Shown in pieces: positions 34,758 to 43,503 of a stretch of DNA of 64,000 bases (position 1 is the stretch's first letter; the number at the start of each line of letters is the position of its first letter). The notes beneath the pieces are model-generated. The model was given only the letters and a program-made list of their open reading frames with translations. It did not search any database and was not told where the DNA came from. The stretch is from Burkholderiales bacterium 67-32 (lineage in GTDB: Bacteria > Pseudomonadota > Gammaproteobacteria > Burkholderiales > Burkholderiaceae_B). The DNA lies in assembly GCA_001898625.1 (NCBI GenBank), contig MKUP01000023.1, positions 409,983 through 473,982 on the forward strand, written 5' to 3'. The position numbers and the translations under genes were made by a program.

Positions 34758-35384
34758 ATGTTTCTCGATCCCGAAACCGCTCCCGGTTTCAAGCGCAGTC
34801 TGTTCAATGCCATCGTCGCGCCTCGGCCGATAGGCTGGATCAGCTCCCTCAGCGCCACGGGCGTGGCCAATCTCGCCCCGTTCTCGCATTTCAATCTCGT
34901 CTCCACCGCGCCGCCGGTACTGATCTTCTCGTGCAATGCCGCGGGCGACCGCCCCGAAAAGGACACGCTGGCCAACGTCCGCGCCACCGGCGAGTTCGTC
35001 GCCAACCTGGTCACCTGGGACCTGCGCGAGGCGATGAACCAGACTTCGCTGAACGTGCCGCACGGCACCGACGAGTTCGCGTTGGCGGGGCTGGAGAAGC
35101 TCCCCAGCGTCAAGGTGAGTCCGCCGCGCGTGGGCGCCTCGCCCGCCCATCTCGAATGCACGCTGCTGCGCATCGTCGAGATCGAGCCCGAGCGGCCTGG
35201 CGATACCCGCAGCTCGGTGGTGTTCGGCCGCATCGTCGGTGTGCACCTGGACGAGGCGTTCATGACGCCGCAAGGCCATTTCGACGTGGCCCGCACGCGT
35301 CCGCTGACCCGTCTGGGGGGCTCGCAGTATTCCTCCGTCGGCGAGCTCGTCGAGCTGTCCCGCCCCAACCCTCCGCTCAACTGA
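34758..35384 (+). CDS. Flavin reductase family protein (FMN-binding)
   Basis: A 208-residue split-barrel flavoprotein of the flavin reductase-like family. The N-terminal PRPIGWISSLSATGVANLAPFSHFNLVS is the FMN-contact region, and ANVRATGEFVANLV is also conserved. Such proteins supply reduced flavin to monooxygenases or act as NAD(P)H:FMN reductases. It is the first gene of a catabolic operon with a bicupin, a Bug, a CHM isomerase-like gene and an IclR regulator. Partner enzyme unknown. Confidence 0.87.
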   Translation: MFLDPETAPGFKRSLFNAIVAPRPIGWISSLSATGVANLAPFSHFNLVSTAPPVLIFSCNAAGDRPEKDTLANVRATGEFVANLVTWDLREAMNQTSLNVPHGTDEFALAGLEKLPSVKVSPPRVGASPAHLECTLLRIVEIEPERPGDTRSSVVFGRIVGVHLDEAFMTPQGHFDVARTRPLTRLGGSQYSSVGELVELSRPNPPLN

Positions 35385-35406
35385 ACGAGACGCTACGAAA
35401 CCAGCC

Positions 35407-36240
35407 ATGGCAAGCGACAACGACTCCACGGTGCTGCGCGACGCAGACCTGATCAACCTGGACACCACGCAGCCGGCCGCCGGCCGGCGCATCGGCCGCG
35501 CCCAGAATTTCTCGGTCGAATGGATAGACAGCACCCAGCCCCATGCGGCCAGCAGCGAGCACGAACTGTTGCTGCTGCTGCCGGGCGCGGGCGCGCACAT
35601 CGAGTACGAAGGGGGGCGGGCCGATGCGCCCGGGCGTTCGCTGTGCATCGTGCCGGCCGGTCGCTGCACGATCACGCTGGATGCGCCGGGTCCCGGCATC
35701 CTGATCGCCAGTTCGCGTCCGGACCTGGAGGAGCGGGACTACCTGAACGCCGTGGAGCACGACCCGCGCATCGTCGCCTCGACCCCGGCCTTCCGCCGCG
35801 TACGCAAGGCGGGCGAGCTGGTCGTCATCCCCGTCGACGACATCGTTCCGCCGGCCGACAAGAAGCGCCTGAAGATGCTGCAGACCGATACCCTCAGCAT
35901 CAACTGGGTCGAGTACGACGGCCCGCGCGACCGCACCCAGCTCAGCCCCCACAGCCACTCGCGCTTCGAGCAGGGCTCGCTGGCCATCGAGGGCAAGTTC
36001 GTGCACCACCTGCGCACACCGTGGGGCAACGACGCGACGCGCTGGCGCGACGACACGCACATGCAGGCCGATCCGCGCACCCTGCTGGTGGTTCCGGTCA
36101 ATCTGGTCCACACCACGGAAGGCGTTGGGCCGGGCTACCACCTGCTGATCGATGTGTTTTCGCCACCCAGGCGCGATTTCATCGCGCATCACTGGATCTG
36201 CAACGCGGCCGACTACGAAGATCCGGCTGCCGGCGCCTGA
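35407..36240 (+). CDS. Two-domain cupin (bicupin)
   Basis: A 277-residue protein with two cupin-like barrels. The second carries the metal motif HSHSRFEQGSLAIEG and a later histidine in VPVNLVHTTEG. The first (SSEHELLLLLPGAGAHIEYEGG) lacks a full HxH set and may be structural. The protein is probably a metal-dependent dioxygenase or isomerase, or a ligand-binding protein, in the same catabolic operon. Exact role unknown. Confidence 0.75.
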   Translation: MASDNDSTVLRDADLINLDTTQPAAGRRIGRAQNFSVEWIDSTQPHAASSEHELLLLLPGAGAHIEYEGGRADAPGRSLCIVPAGRCTITLDAPGPGILIASSRPDLEERDYLNAVEHDPRIVASTPAFRRVRKAGELVVIPVDDIVPPADKKRLKMLQTDTLSINWVEYDGPRDRTQLSPHSHSRFEQGSLAIEGKFVHHLRTPWGNDATRWRDDTHMQADPRTLLVVPVNLVHTTEGVGPGYHLLIDVFSPPRRDFIAHHWICNAADYEDPAAGA

Positions 36241-36280
36241 GGCGCGCCGCTCCCAAAACGATTCATTCCTGGAGACATCC

Positions 36281-37297
36281 ATGTTCCGTTCCGAGCTTTC
36301 GGCGGCGCGCGCGTACCCGCGCGCCATCCGTACCGCCGCACGCCTGCTGGGCGCCGCTTTCGCGTTGCTGGCCGCCGTGCCGTCGCAGGCCCAGGGTACG
36401 TATCCCAGCCAGCCCGTGACCATGCTGATCGGCTATCCGCCCGGCGCCATCGTCGATACCGTCGCGCGCCAGTTGTCGAACGTGTTGGGCCCCATGCTGG
36501 GCCAGACCATCGTGCCCGAAAACAAGGGCGGCGCAGCGGGCCTGGTCGGCGCCAATCTGGCCTCCAGGGCCAGGCCCGACGGCCACACCATCCTGTTCAC
36601 CGCCTATACCTCGCTGCAGATCGCCGCGGCCACCAACCAGGGGCTCAGCTTCGATCCGGTCAATGGCCTGCTGCCGGTGGCCTCGGTGGGGCGGCCGACC
36701 ACGCTGTTGCTGGTCGGCGCCGATTTTCCGGCCAAGACCTTCGAGGAGTTCGTGGCGCTCGTCAAGAGCCGGCCGGGCATCTACAACTTCGGCACCAGCG
36801 GCATAGGCTCGCCCAACCATTTCGCGCTGGAGCACCTGAATGCGGCCTTCGGACTGAAGATGACCGCGGTGCCGTACAAGGGCGCGGCCCAGATGCTGAC
36901 CGACATGCTGGGCGGCCGGGTGCAGGCCATCTTCGGTTCGTCGTCGCTGGCCGCTGGCCATCTGCAGAGCGGCACCGTGCGGGCGCTGGCCATCGGTTCG
37001 CCCGATTCCAGCCCGGCCTTTCCCAAGCTGCCGGTCATCGCCCGCAGCGGCGCGCCGGGCTTCAATGCCAGCGGCGCACTGGGCGTGTTCGCGCCGCCCT
37101 CCACGCCGCCCGAGGTCGTCGAGCGGCTCAATACGGCCATCAATGCCGCGCTTGGGGATCCCGTGGTCCAGAACAAGCTGGGGGAAGAGGGGATCATCCT
37201 GGACGTGCAGAGTGCCGCGGCCTTCGGCAAGAAGTATCGTGGCGAGGCGCAGGACATCGCCGGGTTCATCCAGCGCCATCAGTTGCGCATCCAGTAA
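36281..37297 (+). CDS. Bug/TctC-family periplasmic binding protein
   Basis: A 338-residue binding protein with a long signal peptide (AARLLGAAFALLAAVPSQAQ) and mature start TYPSQPVTMLIGYPPGAIVDTVARQ. It carries the PENKGGAAG and RARPDGHTI blocks typical of Bug proteins. The start after GGAGACATCC is convincing. It lies between a bicupin and a CHM isomerase-like gene, so it probably binds an aromatic breakdown product or organic acid. Confidence 0.92.
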   Translation: MFRSELSAARAYPRAIRTAARLLGAAFALLAAVPSQAQGTYPSQPVTMLIGYPPGAIVDTVARQLSNVLGPMLGQTIVPENKGGAAGLVGANLASRARPDGHTILFTAYTSLQIAAATNQGLSFDPVNGLLPVASVGRPTTLLLVGADFPAKTFEEFVALVKSRPGIYNFGTSGIGSPNHFALEHLNAAFGLKMTAVPYKGAAQMLTDMLGGRVQAIFGSSSLAAGHLQSGTVRALAIGSPDSSPAFPKLPVIARSGAPGFNASGALGVFAPPSTPPEVVERLNTAINAALGDPVVQNKLGEEGIILDVQSAAAFGKKYRGEAQDIAGFIQRHQLRIQ

Positions 37298-37313
37298 AGC
37301 CAGGAGGACCGAC

Positions 37314-37733
37314 ATGCCGCATCTGTGGATGGAGTATTCCGACAATCTGGAGTCGCACGTCGATGTCGATGCGCTGCTCGACGACGTGCACCGCGAGGTG
37401 GTGGCCGATGGCGTTTTTCCGCTGGCGGGGTTGCGTACCCGCGCGGTTCCGGTCCGGCGCTACCGCATCGCCGACGTCCACCCCGACAACGTCTTCGTGC
37501 ATTTCGTCCTGCGCACGCTGCCCGGCCGGGATCCGGAGGTCAAGAAGGCGTCGACCGACCGCTTGTTCGCGGCCATCCTCGCACGGTTCAAGCCGTTGTC
37601 CGACCGTTTGCCGATCGCGATCTCCATGCATGTGGAAGAGGCCTCCCCCGACCTGGGCTACCGTGTCAGCACCTATCGCCAGCACATGGCGGCGCGCGCC
37701 GCGGCCGGTGCCGCCGGAGCGCAGCCGGCATGA
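37314..37733 (+). CDS. 5-carboxymethyl-2-hydroxymuconate isomerase-like protein
   Basis: A 139-residue member of the CHMI branch of the tautomerase superfamily. MPHLWMEYSDNL places the catalytic proline at position 2 after Met removal. The length fits (about 126 in E. coli HpaF), with an Ala-rich tail here. The E. coli enzyme isomerises CHM in homoprotocatechuate degradation; no other hpa genes are present, so the substrate may differ. It overlaps the IclR gene by 4 bp. Confidence 0.85.
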   Translation: MPHLWMEYSDNLESHVDVDALLDDVHREVVADGVFPLAGLRTRAVPVRRYRIADVHPDNVFVHFVLRTLPGRDPEVKKASTDRLFAAILARFKPLSDRLPIAISMHVEEASPDLGYRVSTYRQHMAARAAAGAAGAQPA

Positions 37734-38551
37734 CCCGGCTGCTTTCGGACGAGCCGGACGAACGTGCCCGCGGCGGCATCCGCAGCGTGGAGCGCGCGAT
37801 CGAGCTATTGCAGGCCCTGAACCGGCAGTCGGTATCGAGCATCGACGACCTGCACCGGCGCACGGGCATCCCCAAGTCCACGATCGCGCGGCTGCTGCGT
37901 ACTTTCGAAGCCAAGGGGCTGGTGGCGCAGTCGGTGCGGTTCGGCGCGTATTACCTCGCTTCGGGTGTGGCGTCGCTGTGCTGCGGCTACAACCACCAGC
38001 CGCAGGTGATCGAGGTGGCCACGCCGGTGTGCGATGCGCTGACGCGCGAATTCAAGTGGCCGGTCACGCTGGCGCTGCTGGACGTCGACGCGATGGTGGT
38101 GCGCTACAGCACCATCCCGCAGTCGCCGCTGTCGCTGTTGCATTCGTCGATCAACTTGCGGCGCAGCCTGGTGGGGCGGGCGCTGGGCCTGGCCTATCTC
38201 GCATTCTGCGATCCGCAGGAGCGCGCGTTCATCCTGGACCTGGTACGCCGCACGGGCCGTGAGGAAGATGCGCTTGCGCACGATCCGGAGGGGCTGGAGC
38301 ATCTGCTGGAAGAAACCCGCCGGCAGGGCTATGCCCTGCGCGTGCCCGAGCTCAGCCAGCAGTCCTGCACGCTGGCGATTCCGGTCTTTCACCGCGGCGT
38401 TGTCGTCGCCACGCTGGGCCTGACCTGGTTCTCGTCGGTGATGACGTCGGCCGAGGCGGTCGACCGCTACCTGGCCAGGCTTGTCGAGTCGGCCAGCCAG
38501 GTCGCCGACGGGTTGGGCCGGCTCAAGCCGGAACCGGCCCAAGGGATCTGA
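37730..38551 (+). CDS. IclR family transcriptional regulator
   Basis: A 273-residue regulator. The winged helix is SIDDLHRRTGIPKSTIARLLRTFEAKGLVAQ, and the effector domain runs from about residue 100 (CDALTREFKWPVTLALLDVDAMVVRYS). It ends the flavin reductase-bicupin-Bug-isomerase operon and is translationally coupled to the isomerase gene, so it likely regulates this operon. It is convergent with the sulfatase gene. Confidence 0.92.
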   Translation: MTRLLSDEPDERARGGIRSVERAIELLQALNRQSVSSIDDLHRRTGIPKSTIARLLRTFEAKGLVAQSVRFGAYYLASGVASLCCGYNHQPQVIEVATPVCDALTREFKWPVTLALLDVDAMVVRYSTIPQSPLSLLHSSINLRRSLVGRALGLAYLAFCDPQERAFILDLVRRTGREEDALAHDPEGLEHLLEETRRQGYALRVPELSQQSCTLAIPVFHRGVVVATLGLTWFSSVMTSAEAVDRYLARLVESASQVADGLGRLKPEPAQGI

Positions 38552-38564
38552 AGGGCCGGTTCCG
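38529..38564. terminator. 12-bp stem-loop between convergent genes
   Basis: CGGAACCGGCCC (38529-38540) and GGGCCGGTTCCG (38553-38564) are exact inverted copies with a 12-nt loop containing the IclR-gene stop codon. It separates the convergent IclR and sulfatase genes and could end both transcripts. There is no T-tract on either side, so it is not a canonical intrinsic terminator. Confidence 0.45.
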
Positions 38565-38570
38565 CCGGTC

Positions 38571-40097
38571 TCAGGCCACGCCCGATGCCGGTAGCCGCTC
38601 AGGCAATCGGTCGTCGGGCCGCTCGCTCAGCATGTCCAGCAGTTCCCGCCGCCGGGCCGCGTAGCCCGGATCGTCGAACAGGTTGTCCATCTCGTCCGGA
38701 TCGTCGGCCAGGTTGTACATCTCGCCCGCGCCGCTGCCCTGTTCGTGCGTCAGCTTCCAGTCGCGGGTGCGCACCGTGCGCAGCTTCAGCTCCACGCCGC
38801 AGCGCGAGGCCGCCACGTCCCATTCGCTCAGCGCGTAGTCCCGGCCGGTGTCCGCGCCTTCGAGCAGCGGCCTCAGGCTCCGGCCATGCAGCGGCCCCAG
38901 CGCGGGGGCGTTCGCGTAGTCGACCATCGTGGCCGCGAGGTCCAGGGTCGAGACCGCATCGCGTACCTGCGCGCCGGCCCGCACGCCCGGCCCGCGCGCC
39001 ACCATCGCCACGCGCAGCAGGCCTTCGTAGGCCATGGGCCCCTTGAGCATCAGCCCATGGTCGCCCAGCCATTCGCCGTGGTCCGAGGTGAAGACGACCA
39101 GTGTGTCCTCGTCCAGTCCGTATTCGTGCAAGGCCTTCAGGATGCGGCCCACCTGGTGGTCCACCAGCGAGATCATGCCGTAGTAGTTGGCGATGATGTT
39201 GCGCAGTTGGGCATCGGGCTGGGTCGGAATGCGCGAGAAATTCTGCCGCAGCGCCTGGACCTCGGCGCTGCCCACCGGCCGGCTTTCCATGCTGGCGCGG
39301 TGCCACCAGGGGCGGCGGTCGTAGTCGGTGGTGCGGTGGCGGGGCAGGTCCACGTCGTCCGGGTGGTGCAGCCGGGACCAGGGTTCCGGGCAGTCGAACG
39401 GGTGGTGCGGATCGGGGAATGAGGCCCACAGGCAGAAGGGCTCGTCGCGGTGCGCGCGCAGGTAGTCGATGGTCCGGTCGCCGATCCAGGTCGAGTTGTG
39501 CCAGGCCACGGGCAGGGCCGAGTTGAAGGTCTGCGGCGCGCCGCTGGGCGGTCCCAGGTCGGTCTGGTAGAGGCGGTTGCGCATTTCTCCCAGGCCGTCG
39601 CCGTAGTGCCAGCGCGAATGGTGCAGGCCGCCGGGCAGCGGCGTGGGCAGCCAGTAGTTGTGGCCTTCGACGACGAGTTCCACGTGGCGAAAGCCCATGT
39701 AGGGACCCGACCAGTCGGGCCCCAGTTCGGCCTCGGTGTGCTGGCACTCGGGCCGGCCGGTGCGGGCGAAGGTGTGATGCGTGGAGAAGTGCGCCTTGCC
39801 GATGAAGCCCGTGGCGTAGCCCGCCGCCGACAGGCTGCCGGCAAAACCTGCTTCGCCGGTCCGCTCGTCCAGGTCGATGCCGTTGTCGCGGACGCCATGG
39901 GTCAGCGGCAGCAGACCGGTCAGGATGGACGCCCGCGACGGTTGGCACACCAGGTTGGGCGTGATGCACGACGAGAAGTGCGTGCCGGTGCGCGCCAGCT
40001 CGTCGATGTGGGGCGTCTTCACGCGCCGTCCGGCAAAGCCCAGGCAGTCGCCGCGGTGCTGGTCGGTGGTGATGAGCAGGATGTTCGGGCGTTTCAT
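38571..40097 (-). CDS. Type I sulfatase
   Basis: A 508-residue formylglycine-dependent sulfatase. The N-terminus MKRPNILLITTDQHRGDCLG carries metal-binding aspartates. The active-site motif CQPSRAS has C51, which must be oxidised to formylglycine. The second metal block is FTSDHGEWLGDHGLMLKG. No signal peptide is visible, so it acts in the cytoplasm, as choline sulfatase-type enzymes do. Its start overlaps the stop of the upstream Bug gene, pointing to import and desulfation of one substrate. A short relic of a related gene is at 34577. Confidence 0.92.
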   Translation of the reverse strand: MKRPNILLITTDQHRGDCLGFAGRRVKTPHIDELARTGTHFSSCITPNLVCQPSRASILTGLLPLTHGVRDNGIDLDERTGEAGFAGSLSAAGYATGFIGKAHFSTHHTFARTGRPECQHTEAELGPDWSGPYMGFRHVELVVEGHNYWLPTPLPGGLHHSRWHYGDGLGEMRNRLYQTDLGPPSGAPQTFNSALPVAWHNSTWIGDRTIDYLRAHRDEPFCLWASFPDPHHPFDCPEPWSRLHHPDDVDLPRHRTTDYDRRPWWHRASMESRPVGSAEVQALRQNFSRIPTQPDAQLRNIIANYYGMISLVDHQVGRILKALHEYGLDEDTLVVFTSDHGEWLGDHGLMLKGPMAYEGLLRVAMVARGPGVRAGAQVRDAVSTLDLAATMVDYANAPALGPLHGRSLRPLLEGADTGRDYALSEWDVAASRCGVELKLRTVRTRDWKLTHEQGSGAGEMYNLADDPDEMDNLFDDPGYAARRRELLDMLSERPDDRLPERLPASGVA

Positions 40098-41056
40098 GGC
40101 TTGCTTTGCTGGCTCTTGATCTTGGCGATGACGGGGGCGAGGCGGCGGGTGTCCGCGCCGATGCGCTCGCGTAGCTCCCGCGGGCCGCCTTCGCCCGCGG
40201 CCAGGCCCTGGGCCTGCAGCTTGTCGCGCACCTGCGGGTCGTGCAGCACCGACTGGACCGACGCGGTCAGCTTGTCGATCACCGCCGGCGGCGTACCGGC
40301 GGGCGCGAACAGGCCGAACCAACTGTCGAAGGTGAAGCCCTTGACCTTGTCCTTGAGCATGGGCAGGTCAGGCAGGTCGGGAATGGGCGTGGCGGCTGTG
40401 TTGGCCAGCCCCTGCACCTTGCCGCCCCGGACCGGCTGGATGGCCGTGCTGGCCGCCAGGAACATCATGTCGATGTGCCCGCCCATCACGTCCACGAAGC
40501 CCTGCGGCGCCGCCTTGTACGGCACGTGCTTGAACGACACGCCGGCCTCCTGTTCGAACAGCGCCATGCCCAGGTGGTGGGTGGAGCCTTCGCCGCCGCT
40601 GGCGTAGGTGATCGTGTCGGGGCGGGCACGCGCCTGCTCCAGCAGTTGCTCGACCGATTTGAACGGGGCGGTGGGCGAGGCGACCAGCACGTAGCGCAGG
40701 GTGGACAGCGTGGCGACCGGTTCCAGGTCCTTGCGCGGTTGGTACGGCATCTTCTCCATCAGGAAAGGCACCGCGGCGAACGAGGCATCGATGCCCAGCA
40801 GCAGGGTATAGCCGTCGGGCGCGGCCTTGATCACCGCCTGGGTGCCGATGATGGTGGCGCCGCCGGGCTTGTTCTCGACGATGATGGGCACGTTCCACTG
40901 CTTGCCGAGCTGTTCGGCCACCAGCCGGCCCACCATGTCGGCGGCACCGCCGGGCACCGAGGGCACGACCAGCGTGACGGGGCGGTCGGGATAGGCGGCC
41001 TGGGCACCGGCCGCGAAGGCGAGGGCGGCCACGAGGCCGGTCGCGGATTTCAGCAT
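40094..41056 (-). CDS. Bug/TctC-family periplasmic binding protein
   Basis: A 320-residue binding protein. The start MLKSATG follows AAGGAGAC; the signal peptide ends near GAQA and the mature part starts AYPDRPVTLVVPSVPGGAADMVGR. The VENKPGGATIIG and KAAPDGYTL blocks confirm the family. It is coupled by a 4-bp overlap to the sulfatase gene, so a sulfated organic compound is a reasonable ligand. It is divergent from a LysR gene. Confidence 0.92.
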   Translation of the reverse strand: MLKSATGLVAALAFAAGAQAAYPDRPVTLVVPSVPGGAADMVGRLVAEQLGKQWNVPIIVENKPGGATIIGTQAVIKAAPDGYTLLLGIDASFAAVPFLMEKMPYQPRKDLEPVATLSTLRYVLVASPTAPFKSVEQLLEQARARPDTITYASGGEGSTHHLGMALFEQEAGVSFKHVPYKAAPQGFVDVMGGHIDMMFLAASTAIQPVRGGKVQGLANTAATPIPDLPDLPMLKDKVKGFTFDSWFGLFAPAGTPPAVIDKLTASVQSVLHDPQVRDKLQAQGLAAGEGGPRELRERIGADTRRLAPVIAKIKSQQSKP

Positions 41057-41136
41057 GGTTGTCTCCTTGGGTACGCCCGTTCCTGGCGGCGGACGCTTCA
41101 TCTGCGCAGATCATGGCCGATCTGGATCATTGCGGT

Positions 41137-41166
41137 CCAATGATATATTTGGCAATTGTCATATCA
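41137..41166. promoter_or_regulatory. Divergent LysR control region
   Basis: Between the Bug-sulfatase operon and the LysR gene there are two overlapping dyads. One is CCAA-N8-TTGG at 41137-41152; the other is TGATAT (41141-41146) with ATATCA (41161-41166). The AT-rich centre and position upstream of both genes suit a LysR autoregulatory and activation site. Confidence 0.5.
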
Positions 41167-41179
41167 GAGTTGGTATGTG

Positions 41180-42142
41180 ATGCCTGACGCTTCCGAGGCC
41201 GCGCTGCGCGCGGACTGGTACCTGCGCGGCCGGCTCCGGCTGCGCCACCTGCGCCTGCTGATGGTGATGGACGACGTGCGCAACGTGGGCGAGGCCGCGC
41301 GCCGCATGGCCACGACCCAGCCCGCGGTCTCGCGGATGCTGGCCGAGCTCGAGGAGATGGTCGGGGCCAGGCTGTTCGAGCGCACCTCGAAAGGGACGTT
41401 TCCGACGGTGCACGGCGCCTCGATGATCCGGCACGCGAGCTGGGTGCTGGGCGACCTCGAACGTATGGGGCGGGAATGGTCCGAGCCCGGCGGCCTGGGC
41501 GTCGAGACCCTGAGCGTGGGCATCAACTCGTCGTCCGCGGCCTTCCTGGTCCCGCGCACGCTGCTGCGGCTGGAGCGGCGGGCGGCGGGGGTCAACGTAC
41601 TGGTGCGCGAAGGCTCGATCGAGGCGCTGCTGCCCGATCTGCAGACCCGCAAGCTGGACCTGGTGGTGGCGCGGCTGGGGGCGGGGACGGCCGGCGCAGG
41701 CCTCGCCACGCGCATCCTGTGCGAAGAACCGATGTGCGTGTGCGGATCGGCCAGCCATCCGCTGGCGTCCAGGAAGCGGCCGTCCTGGCAGGACCTGGCG
41801 GCCTACCCGTGGATCCTGCCGCCGCGCGGCAGTCCGGTGCGGGCCGGGCTGGACATGCTGTTCCAGCGCGAAGACGTTCGCCCGGCTTCGCGGGTGGAGT
41901 CGGCCTCGGTGCTGAACAACATGGTCCTGATGGACAATAGCCAGGCCTTGTCCGTGATGCCGCGCGCGGTGGCCGCCTATCATGCGCGCCGGCACGCGCT
42001 GGCGATCCTGGCGGTGGAGTTGCCGCCGGTGTTCGGCCCCATTGGCGTGATACGCCACGACAGCCTGGAACCCTCGCCCGCCATGCGGGCGCTGGTCGAA
42101 TGCCTGGAGGAAGAGGCCCGGGCCCTGTCCCAGGCGCCGTGA
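41180..42142 (+). CDS. LysR family transcriptional regulator
   Basis: A 320-residue regulator. The N-terminal helix-turn-helix is RHLRLLMVMDDVRNVGEAARRMATTQPAVSRMLAELEEMVGARLFERTSKGTFPT. A periplasmic-binding-protein-like effector domain follows. The start ATG at 41180 was chosen because earlier TTG/GTG codons lie within the dyad region. It is divergent from the Bug-sulfatase operon and is its probable regulator. Effector unknown. Confidence 0.92.
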   Translation: MPDASEAALRADWYLRGRLRLRHLRLLMVMDDVRNVGEAARRMATTQPAVSRMLAELEEMVGARLFERTSKGTFPTVHGASMIRHASWVLGDLERMGREWSEPGGLGVETLSVGINSSSAAFLVPRTLLRLERRAAGVNVLVREGSIEALLPDLQTRKLDLVVARLGAGTAGAGLATRILCEEPMCVCGSASHPLASRKRPSWQDLAAYPWILPPRGSPVRAGLDMLFQREDVRPASRVESASVLNNMVLMDNSQALSVMPRAVAAYHARRHALAILAVELPPVFGPIGVIRHDSLEPSPAMRALVECLEEEARALSQAP

Positions 42143-42217
42143 GGCGGTGCGCGCCCGCGGCAATCTGCGATATCATGGCTCCGGCATATACATACACTGT
42201 TGTCTGTAAGTGCCTTC

Positions 42218-42877
42218 ATGTCCAACTATTCCGATCCTCGCGCCGACACGTCGCTGAAGCTGTGCGAACACTGCGATGCCGTGTTTCGCCGGATCCGGCT
42301 CGACCCGGGCGAGCGGGCCTATTGCCCGCGCTGCGGGACCGAGCTCTACCGGAACAACGACCGGCGCTACGGGGCCCTGCTGCCGGTGGTGCTGGCCAGC
42401 CTGATCGTCTTCATCTGCTGCAACGCCTTTCCCATCGTCACGATGGAGATCCAGGGCGTGAGTACGCGCACCACCGTCTGGGGCGCGGTCCGGGTACTGG
42501 CGCTGGAGGACATGCTGTCGGTCTCGACCCTGGTCTTCGTGACGACCATCCTGATGCCGCTGGTCGAACTGGGGCTCCTGGCCTACCTGCTGGTGCCGCT
42601 GTGGCTGGGCCGGATCCCGGCCGGCTTCGGTCCGGTGGTGCGCCTCATCCGGCTGGGCCGGCCCTGGGGCATGATCGAGGTCTTCATGCTGGGCATCGTG
42701 GCCTCGCTGGTGAAGCTGTCCGCGATGGCGACCGTGATCCCCGGCGTGGCGCTGTGGGCGTTCGGGGCGCTGACCGTGCTGCTGGCGGTCGTGGTCAGCT
42801 TCGATCCCGCCGACCTGTGGGAACACGTCGAAGCCATCGAGGCCGGCTACCCGCCTGCCGCGGAGGATCGGCCATGA
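42218..42877 (+). CDS. pqiA: PqiA-type membrane protein (first half-protein)
   Basis: A 219-residue inner-membrane protein. A zinc-ribbon (CEHCDAVFRR, then CPRCGTELYR) precedes about four membrane segments, with the conserved LIRLGRPWGMIEVFMLGIVASLVKL block. E. coli PqiA is one protein with two such halves; here they are two genes in series. It works with PqiB and PqiC in intermembrane lipid transport. It overlaps the second half by 4 bp. Confidence 0.92.
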   Translation: MSNYSDPRADTSLKLCEHCDAVFRRIRLDPGERAYCPRCGTELYRNNDRRYGALLPVVLASLIVFICCNAFPIVTMEIQGVSTRTTVWGAVRVLALEDMLSVSTLVFVTTILMPLVELGLLAYLLVPLWLGRIPAGFGPVVRLIRLGRPWGMIEVFMLGIVASLVKLSAMATVIPGVALWAFGALTVLLAVVVSFDPADLWEHVEAIEAGYPPAAEDRP

Positions 42878-43503
42878 GCCCGGTGCGCACGGCGGCGCAG
42901 GCGGGCGTGATGGAGTGTCCGCAGTGCTCGGCCATCCATCCTCGCCGGCGCGGCGGCACCGCGTGCGACCGCTGCGGCGCGGCTCTGCACCTGCGCAAGC
43001 CAGACAGCCTACGCCGCACCTGGGCTTTCCTGCTGGCCGCCATGGCCCTGTACCTGCCGGCCAACATCCTGCCCATCATGACCACCGGCACGCTGCTGGG
43101 TTCGCAGACCAACACCATCCTGAGCGGCGTCGTCTACCTGTGGGAGGACGGCTCCTATTTCGTCGCCGCCGTGGTCTTCTGCGCCAGCATCGTCATTCCC
43201 ATCTTCAAGCTCGCCGTGCTGCTGATGCTCGTCGTCACGGCCCAGGTCCGCTCGACCTGGCGGCCGGTCGAACGTACCCGCCTGTACGGCATGGTTGAAG
43301 CCGTGGGGCGCTGGTCCATGGTGGACGTGTTCGTGGTCGCGTTGCTGGCCTCGCTGGTGCGCCTGGACGCGCTGGCCACCGTCCGGCCCGAGCCGGGCGC
43401 GATCGCGTTCGGCGCCGTGGTGGTGCTGACCATGCTTGCCTCGATGAGCTTCGATCCTCGCCTTATCTGGGACCCCATAGACGCCCATGACAAACAAGCC
43501 TGA
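42874..43503 (+). CDS. pqiA: PqiA-type membrane protein (second half-protein)
   Basis: A 209-residue partner of the preceding gene. It has its own zinc-ribbon (CPQCSAIHPRR, then CDRCGAALHL) and four hydrophobic segments with RTRLYGMVEAVGRWSMVDVFVVALLASLVRL. Its 3' end overlaps pqiB by 17 bp in a different frame, which implies tight co-translation. Confidence 0.92.
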   Translation: MSPVRTAAQAGVMECPQCSAIHPRRRGGTACDRCGAALHLRKPDSLRRTWAFLLAAMALYLPANILPIMTTGTLLGSQTNTILSGVVYLWEDGSYFVAAVVFCASIVIPIFKLAVLLMLVVTAQVRSTWRPVERTRLYGMVEAVGRWSMVDVFVVALLASLVRLDALATVRPEPGAIAFGAVVVLTMLASMSFDPRLIWDPIDAHDKQA

